A DNA stretch of 64,000 nt. Origin: Bacillota bacterium (GTDB lineage: Bacteria > Bacillota > Clostridia > Christensenellales > Aristaeellaceae). Every line of letters starts with the position of its first letter. Within the stretch, counting starts at the first letter, position 1. The stretch is from positions 1-64,000 of the forward strand of contig JAEVYX010000126.1 of NCBI GenBank assembly GCA_023392515.1. Direction: 5' to 3'. The notes under the pieces were generated by a model. That model searched no databases. It was not told the DNA's origin and worked only from the letters and a program-made list of their open reading frames with translations. This document shows positions 58,681 to 64,000 of the stretch, in pieces. Made by a program: the position numbers and the translations under genes.

Positions 58681-60567
58681 ATGACGAAAATCATTATTGC
58701 GGTACCAAACCAAACAATGTATGAACAGGCACAAAAGGTCTTGTCTGATCTTCAAGTGGACGCGCATGTTCTTAAGACTACATCCGAAACGGTTGTTGAC
58801 GATGTATTGAAGGCACAAAATGGGGATGATGCCGTGGTCGTGGTGCGTGGCCACCATGCGCAGCTTTTAAAAAAGCATATGGCGTTGCCGCTGGTGGAAA
58901 TCACCCTTTCGGGGCAGGAAATTGCTCTTTTGATAAAGAAAGCCTGCCTTGTTTGCACCAAGGCAAGGCCGCACATTGCTTTTATTGGCTATCATTCCAT
59001 GTTTGGCGATCTATCACCTTTTGCCGATATTTTTGACGTTGATATTCAAGCATATTATGCCAATGAAAGCCTATCCATACAAAGCGCGGTAGACCAGGCT
59101 GTTGCCGCCGGTGCCAACGTTATCATAGGCGGTAAGATTGCCGTGGAGTATGCAGGCCGGCTGCCGGTATCCACGCTCTTTCTTGAATCGACGACGGAAA
59201 GTATAACAATGGCACTGCGCTCGGCATTAAGGGTGCAGTACGGCATCAACATGGAGAAAAAAAGGTATGCCCAGCTTCTTGCCTTGCTGAACTATTCCTT
59301 TGACGCTGTTCTTATTCTTGACCGGGTAGGAAGAGTAACCATGACAAATTATGCGGCAGAACGAATTTTTCATATCCCCAACAAGGAGCTGCTGGGGAAA
59401 CATATTTTTGATTTGCTCGAATCCGGGCCCGGCAGCATATTGGCAGAAGCGATTGATAAGCGAAAGAGCATATATTCAGCCATTGCCCGAACTAAGCAGG
59501 AGTCCTTTGTGGTGAATATGGCCGCTTTTCGCTTTGACGGGGCGGATGAAGGCTTTATCCTGTCAATGCAGGCATTCAAACGGATAGATGAACTGGAGGA
59601 GGCCGTTCGCCTGGAACGGATGAAATTTGGATATACGGCATCCGGCGTACTGGATGATATTATCGGTATATCCACCGTCATGCAGGAAACAAAACGGGAA
59701 GCGATGCTGTATGCCCAATATGACTATCCGCTTTTGATAGCGGGGGATTTTGGCACGCAAAAAGTACCTTTTGCCCAGGCAATCCATAACGCGAGCCCCA
59801 GAAGAAAGGGCCCTTTTGTCTGCTTGAACCTGGCCCATATCACAAGGGAAATGCAGCAGTCAAAGCTTAACGGCTTATCGGGTGAGCATCCCCTTAAGGG
59901 AGCTCTGGAGCTGGCCAACCGTGGCACGCTCCTGCTGGAGCATGTGGACCTTTTGAATCCCGAAAGCCAGTATATACTGCTGAATCTGATTAATAACGGC
60001 TGTATCATGCATCCGGACGGGCGCATTCGCCTGCCGGTTGATGTACGCCTGATTTGCACAACCCATAAAGATCTGCGATCCCTGGCCAAATACGACCAGT
60101 TCTCCCTGCCTTTGTTTTACAGGCTTGCCAGGCTGGAGCTTCATCTTCCCCCTCTTCGGGCACATACCGAGGATATTGCACTGTATATAGATAAGCAGTT
60201 GGAAAGGTTATCCCACAACTATCACAAGCATATTACCTTGTCATCCGGTGCCCGCGCCTTGATTCACGCACATACATGGGAAGGAAACGAGCTGGAACTG
60301 CGCCTCTTTTTGGAAAAACTGGTGATATTGTCTGAGCAGCTTGAAATCACGGAGGACTTTGTACGGCACCAATTGCTGGGCCGTTCGTACAATGAGGAGG
60401 GGGCCAAAGTTCTTCCCGTCGCTCCTGTATTCGAAAACAGTGAAGCGGCACATTTAATAGCCCTGCTCAGGGAGTGCGGCGGAAACAGGGCGGAATGTGC
60501 GCGCCGGCTGGGCATCAGCAAGACAACACTGTGGCGGAAAATGAAAAAATATCACATTGAATCTTAA
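58681..60567 (+). CDS. PrpR-N/PAS/degenerate AAA+/Fis-HTH transcription regulator B
   Basis: The 628-residue paralogue of the regulator at 49826 has the same order: PrpR-N sensor (about 1-190), PAS (about 200-310; SFDAVLILDRVGRVTMTNYAAERIF), AAA+ (about 330-540) and Fis-type HTH (CGGNRAECARRLGISKTTLWRKMKKY). Walker A is GDFGTQKVPFA with no GK[S/T], and the GAFTGA loop is replaced by NGLSGEHPLKG. Walker B region is GTLLLEHVDLL. It is divergent from gudD, in the position of a local regulator. AAAGGTG precedes the ATG. Confidence 0.88.
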   Translation: MTKIIIAVPNQTMYEQAQKVLSDLQVDAHVLKTTSETVVDDVLKAQNGDDAVVVVRGHHAQLLKKHMALPLVEITLSGQEIALLIKKACLVCTKARPHIAFIGYHSMFGDLSPFADIFDVDIQAYYANESLSIQSAVDQAVAAGANVIIGGKIAVEYAGRLPVSTLFLESTTESITMALRSALRVQYGINMEKKRYAQLLALLNYSFDAVLILDRVGRVTMTNYAAERIFHIPNKELLGKHIFDLLESGPGSILAEAIDKRKSIYSAIARTKQESFVVNMAAFRFDGADEGFILSMQAFKRIDELEEAVRLERMKFGYTASGVLDDIIGISTVMQETKREAMLYAQYDYPLLIAGDFGTQKVPFAQAIHNASPRRKGPFVCLNLAHITREMQQSKLNGLSGEHPLKGALELANRGTLLLEHVDLLNPESQYILLNLINNGCIMHPDGRIRLPVDVRLICTTHKDLRSLAKYDQFSLPLFYRLARLELHLPPLRAHTEDIALYIDKQLERLSHNYHKHITLSSGARALIHAHTWEGNELELRLFLEKLVILSEQLEITEDFVRHQLLGRSYNEEGAKVLPVAPVFENSEAAHLIALLRECGGNRAECARRLGISKTTLWRKMKKYHIES

Positions 60568-60935
60568 GCGTGCCTTACGCCTGGTGCTTGTTTCCGGCTT
60601 GGCGGCTGTTTATCAGCCGTTTCCTTTCCAATTTGTATCGTGCCAGCAATAGCCTTCCAGGTTTCTTGTATAAGGGGTATCCAAATTTCATCATGGTCAA
60701 GGTCCTTGATTCGGATATGATACTTTGCTCCTTCATATGGCGGCAAAACAGCGGGTCTGTCCAGCAGCGCCCGCCCTTGCAGGGTCCAGCGCACATACAA
60801 AAACTGATTACAGACAATAGCTATTGGCAGGTTGTTGAAATTGATGGTGTAGCCTCTCTTTGTTAACCGGCAATCGCAATTTCCGTTTTCAGATAAGCGT
60901 TCACAGACAATCTTTGCAATTTCATGGTTTTTCAA
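60564..60935 (-). CDS. TfoX N-terminal-domain-like protein
   Basis: The protein, about 123 residues, has the TfoX-N style: a helical start, GYTINFNNLPIAIVCNQFLYVRWTLQGR, the motif PPYEGAKYHIRIKDLDHDE and a final helix. TfoX/Sxy proteins are linked to competence in some bacteria, but most members in Bacillota have no known role. The tail is basic. AAGGAG lies 9 bp before a TTG at 60935, which I prefer to the ATG at 60965. Its last 4 bp overlap the convergent regulator gene. Confidence 0.7.
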   Translation of the reverse strand: MKNHEIAKIVCERLSENGNCDCRLTKRGYTINFNNLPIAIVCNQFLYVRWTLQGRALLDRPAVLPPYEGAKYHIRIKDLDHDEIWIPLIQETWKAIAGTIQIGKETADKQPPSRKQAPGVRHA

Positions 60936-61340
60936 GCAGCATATCTCCTTTTCAGATCCGGGCATGCCTTGCTGTTTGTATTATATTATTCCTTCTGAAG
61001 GGTTTTCAAGCCTTCGTATCAGGAGAAATGTGGCATTTTCGAACAAAATGCCATTCCTTTTGTATTCTTATTTCACAGATAGCAATCATATCTTCCATTT
61101 CATTTCACAGTCGGACCGAGCGGGGAATTCGTGCAGTATCACGCTGGAATGCCTTTTCCATGCTGTCGGGATCAAGCATCTGGCGGTAATTGGATAGATT
61201 GGCGCTGTGGCGCATATCATAGCCATAGCTTGTTTCAACACTGAAACAGAAAAAGAAGAATTTGTACCACATTGTGAAATGATGCAATAACAGCAAGGCG
61301 AAAATATTGATCACACATAGAAAAAGGCACATGCTGCATA
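60936..61340. other. Intergenic region with hairpin and TTTCAC motifs
   Basis: No gene is credible here. A perfect 9-bp hairpin TGGCATTTT/AAAATGCCA lies at 61031-61053. TTTCACAG occurs at 61071-61078 and again at 61103-61110, 32 bp apart, and the reverse form TTGTGAAAT at 61272-61280. These resemble the motifs before gudD. Confidence 0.4.
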
Positions 61341-61369
61341 TTGACAGTGGATGAAGCGGCAAAGATAAT
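61341..61369 (+). promoter_or_regulatory. Promoter of ackA
   Basis: TTGACA (61341-61346), a 17-bp spacer and GATAAT (61364-61369) lie about 30 bp upstream of the start codon, a near-consensus sigma-A promoter. Confidence 0.8.
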
Positions 61370-61398
61370 GAATACATATAGAGTGTAGGAGTGTTCAA

Positions 61399-62601
61399 AT
61401 GCGCATTTTTGTAATCAACGCAGGCTCTTCTTCCATTAAGTATCAGCTGTTTGATATGAGCACGAATCTGATCCTTGGGAAGGGGATGTGCGAACGGATC
61501 GGCCTTCCCAAATCAAGAATTATCCATCGCGCTGCGGGCAGGGAAATCGTCCGGACAATGGAGATTGCCGACCACACCATGGCCATTGCCCAAATTTTTG
61601 AAATATTGCAGGACAAGACGTTTGGCGTAATCAAATCCCTTCAGGAGATAGATGCCGTTGGCCATCGTGTTTTGCATGGCGGCGCCGTCTTTTCCGATTC
61701 CGTGCTGATTACCGATGAAGTAATCAAGGCGATTGAAGAAAATATCCCACTGGGCCCTTTGCACAATCCTGCAAATCTTGCAGGCATACAGGCCTGCAGG
61801 AAGCTGCTGCCCAATATGCCTATGGCGGCTGTTTTTGATACGGCTTTCCATCAAACATTGCCGCGAAAAGCCTTCCTTTACGCCCTGCCATATGACTATT
61901 ATCAGCGCCTGAAAATCCGTAAATATGGCTTTCATGGTACAAGCTACCGCTATGCTGCGGAAAAAGCTGCCGAAACGCTGAACAAAAGCCAGAAAGAATT
62001 GAAAATGGTCATTTGCCATCTGGGTAATGGTGCATCCGTGTGTGCAATAGACAAAGGCCAATGCGTTGATACATCCATGGGCCTTACTCCTCTGGAAGGA
62101 TTGGTTATGGGAACGCGCAGCGGGGACCTGGATCCTGCTATTGTGGAATTCATCTGCCGCCGTGACGGGAAGACCGTTGAAGAGGTGTTCGCGATACTGA
62201 ATAGAAAGTCAGGTTTGCTGGGTCTGTCGGATGGGCTGAGCAGCGACAGCCGGGATATTGAGGATGCCATGCACCGCGGTGATGATCGGGGGATTCGGGC
62301 GGTAGAGGTTTTCACGTACCGTATTCGAAAATATATCGGCGCATACGCTGCGGTGATGAATGGCTTGGACGTGATCGCGTTTACCGGCGGCATTGGCGAG
62401 CATAGCCCCGATACACGGAGCATGGTGCTGAAGGATTTGCAATTCTTTGGGATTGAAATCGATGAAGCACTCAATCAAAAAAATGCCCCAATGATCCATG
62501 GGGATTCCAGCAGGGTGAAAGTGCTGATTATTCCAGCCAATGAGGAATTGGCAATCGCCCAGGAGACTTATCGCCTGGTATCAAATCCGGCTTTCAATTA
62601 A
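61399..62601 (+). CDS. ackA: Acetate kinase
   Basis: The 400-residue protein is a complete acetate kinase: FVINAGSSSIKYQLFD at the start, VGHRVLHGGAVFSDS, PLHNPANLAGI, FDTAFHQTLPRKAFLYALP, KYGFHGTSYRY, CHLGNGASVCAI, MGLTPLEGLVMGTRSGDLDP and FTGGIGEHSPDTR. It makes ATP and acetate from acetyl phosphate. pta is not adjacent. Its neighbour regulator could mean it is propionate kinase, but residues and length fit AckA. TAGGAG precedes the ATG. Confidence 0.95.
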   Translation: MRIFVINAGSSSIKYQLFDMSTNLILGKGMCERIGLPKSRIIHRAAGREIVRTMEIADHTMAIAQIFEILQDKTFGVIKSLQEIDAVGHRVLHGGAVFSDSVLITDEVIKAIEENIPLGPLHNPANLAGIQACRKLLPNMPMAAVFDTAFHQTLPRKAFLYALPYDYYQRLKIRKYGFHGTSYRYAAEKAAETLNKSQKELKMVICHLGNGASVCAIDKGQCVDTSMGLTPLEGLVMGTRSGDLDPAIVEFICRRDGKTVEEVFAILNRKSGLLGLSDGLSSDSRDIEDAMHRGDDRGIRAVEVFTYRIRKYIGAYAAVMNGLDVIAFTGGIGEHSPDTRSMVLKDLQFFGIEIDEALNQKNAPMIHGDSSRVKVLIIPANEELAIAQETYRLVSNPAFN

Positions 62602-62652
62602 TGACTTGATAAACTTCTTTATCAGCTGATTTGGGCTTTGCAGCTGCATATA

Positions 62653-62687
62653 CCAAGGGGCTGTCTCGCTTTGAGACAGCCCCTTGG
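62653..62687. terminator. Perfect 15-bp stem terminator
   Basis: CCAAGGGGCTGTCTC (62653-62667) and its complement (62673-62687) enclose GCTTT. It lies 50 bp after ackA and 70 bp after the convergent gene, so it can serve both. Confidence 0.85.
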
Positions 62688-62759
62688 CTGCTAAATAAGG
62701 TTTATACGGCAAAAACCTAAAACAATCAAATGAACAAGGGACGGTAAGTCCTGTTCTTT

Positions 62760-64000
62760 TTACTTGGTGGGCAGAAGCATGGTGGTCAGATCAATTGCGG
62801 CGTTTAACTCCTTGCATTTTTCGATGACGAGGGGTTCTTCCTCCAGGGAGTAGTAGCCGGTCCCGGGGAAGGTAGCTTTAATGGCGTCATCATTTAAACT
62901 GGTCAGGAATTGATCGTCCAAAGGCGCATTTGCGGCGCTGATATACCCCTCAGGCAGCACGATGTCGCCACCGATGTTAAGCTTGACTTCAAAGGTGGAC
63001 GATCCATCATTCATGCACTTGGATATGTAAGCCGCCAAAGCTTCCGCTTCCTCTTTGGTGTTCAGGCGTTGGGTGCGGATGATTTCGGTCCAGCCTTCGC
63101 CAGCCATGGATTCAATGGGGCCGGACTTGGGAGCTGCCTGTGCGCCATCAAAGCCAACATAGGAATTGCCCTTCGCAACATACCAGTTGACGGGGTAGGC
63201 CTGCTCCTTGTTGTCCAGCTTGGCAATCTCGGCAGCGTCTTCTTGGGAGAAGTACATGCCGCCAATGTAGTCGTCATCAACGTCTGCAACCAGCTGCACA
63301 TACCAGCCGTTGGGGTCATGGGCATAGGAATCCTTGTCAACGCTCATGCCCTTGGAGATGTCCCAGCCGTAGATGTTGGTCATGCCGGCAAGAGCCTCCG
63401 ACTTGTTTTGGAAAGCGTCAAAGCCGTGCAGCACAAGAACGCTGTCCACCTTGATTTTATATGAGCCGGCGTCGCGTTTCCAGGGGCCGTAAACCTCGGT
63501 AGATTCCGTGTTCTTGTTCTGGGGTGTGCAGTACCAGTTGAACCCGGCCCCCCGGATGAAGGGGACGATATTCTGGTCATACAGATCATAGCAAACATCG
63601 GCACTGGTAGATTCGGTGGCCTTCCAGGCGCTGTTCATCCATTGATAGCTGTAAGCGCTCAGGCGCTTTTCCAGCAAATTGATGATGCTTTCGCGGCCTT
63701 CATTCCAAACGTCCAGGAAAAGGATATCCTCTCCCTGTGCCTGCTTCGTGCGGACGGCCTTGGAGATTTCATACCAAGGGGCCTGGTCGGCATGCTGGGG
63801 GATATTGTAGACGTGGTCGGCGATCGACTCAGCGTAAGGAACGATTACAGACTGCAGGTATTGCATGCTGTACTTGTACTGCAGTTTTGTGTAGCCGTTG
63901 CCGACTTTGGTGGAGGCACCGCCGCCGTAGCCGCCCATGTAAACCCAAGCAGTCTCAACGGGCTCTTTTGTATAACGGGAGAAGTATTTATCCTCGGGGT
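62760..64000 (-). CDS. Large protein of unknown function, 5' end outside window
   Basis: The frame stays open from the stop at 62760 to the window edge (413 residues visible, start beyond 64000); the ATG at 63938 is internal. The visible part is rich in Trp, Tyr and Asp, with VETAWVYMGGYGGGAS, FLDVWNEGRESIINLLEKRL, GAGFNWYCTPQNK, IKVDSVLVLHGFDAF and GWYVQLVADVDDDYIGGMYF. It looks like an extracytoplasmic soluble domain, perhaps a substrate-binding or surface protein, but I do not recognise the family. Confidence 0.75.
   Translation of the reverse strand, partial: PEDKYFSRYTKEPVETAWVYMGGYGGGASTKVGNGYTKLQYKYSMQYLQSVIVPYAESIADHVYNIPQHADQAPWYEISKAVRTKQAQGEDILFLDVWNEGRESIINLLEKRLSAYSYQWMNSAWKATESTSADVCYDLYDQNIVPFIRGAGFNWYCTPQNKNTESTEVYGPWKRDAGSYKIKVDSVLVLHGFDAFQNKSEALAGMTNIYGWDISKGMSVDKDSYAHDPNGWYVQLVADVDDDYIGGMYFSQEDAAEIAKLDNKEQAYPVNWYVAKGNSYVGFDGAQAAPKSGPIESMAGEGWTEIIRTQRLNTKEEAEALAAYISKCMNDGSSTFEVKLNIGGDIVLPEGYISAANAPLDDQFLTSLNDDAIKATFPGTGYYSLEEEPLVIEKCKELNAAIDLTTMLLPTK

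Noticed and set aside
61399..62601. Propionate kinase instead of acetate kinase
   Set aside because: The adjacent PrpR-N regulator suggested it, but no propionate or propanediol genes are nearby and sequence blocks and length fit AckA.
1..64000. CRISPR arrays, insertion sequences, prophage or tRNA genes
   Set aside because: I looked for regularly spaced repeats, transposase or integrase proteins and TpsiC-type motifs and saw none.

Overview
The window looks like chromosomal DNA of a Gram-positive anaerobe of the Bacillota, most likely Clostridia. The reasons are the many strong GGAGG-type ribosome binding sites, AddA-type recombination, Bacillus-type parS sites, bacterial SH3 surface proteins, an OhrR/Gpx pair and the abundance of TRAP, TTT and ABC uptake operons. 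I cannot place it below class. I see no tRNA, rRNA, CRISPR array, phage gene or insertion sequence. Most genes are on the minus strand.

Region 1 (1-21.4 kb) is housekeeping and origin-associated. It holds an ECF S component, a ferritin-like protein, a DUF1858 redox protein, a VOC protein, an MBL-fold hydrolase, a PHP phosphatase and addA. Two perfect parS palindromes lie between addA and a divergent operon of glycogen phosphorylase, GH13 glucosidase and sirtuin. A candidate structured RNA of about 320 nt lies between the sirtuin and recF. recF and dnaN follow without dnaA, yaaA or gyrB, next to DnaA-box-like sites. Then come a NYN-LOTUS protein that appears to start at CTG, a GntR regulator, gpx-ohrR, a 42-residue peptide gene, a four-SH3 secreted protein and an aldo/keto reductase.

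Region 2 (21.5-24.1 kb) is a tight operon with two Tag DNA glycosylases, a GNAT acetyltransferase and a nucleotidyltransferase. Region 3 (24.2-31.1 kb) is a catabolic operon with a FadR-type regulator, a TRAP transporter, an FGGY kinase and an HpaI-class aldolase. Two tandem promoters precede it, each with its -35 box inside the same 13-bp repeat. A PanE-like reductase lies upstream.

Region 4 (31.3-39.1 kb) runs in the order serine hydrolase, oligopeptide-type ABC transporter, anmK. It probably imports and recycles anhydro-muropeptides. Region 5 (39.2-45.4 kb) has an alpha/beta hydrolase, an AraC-GyrI regulator, a sugar ABC transporter without its ATPase and a secreted helical protein.

Region 6 (45.7-60.6 kb) is an aldaric acid utilisation island: glucarate dehydratase, a DHDPS-fold aldolase, a tripartite TctCBA transporter, tartronate semialdehyde reductase, a regulator, glycerate kinase, galactarate dehydratase and a GltD-like oxidoreductase. 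Two paralogous regulators with PrpR-N, PAS, degenerate AAA+ and Fis-type HTH domains belong to it, one inside and one divergent at its head. Both have lost the GAFTGA loop and the Walker A lysine. The last stretch has a TfoX-like protein, acetate kinase and the 3' part of a large unrecognised protein that runs off the window.
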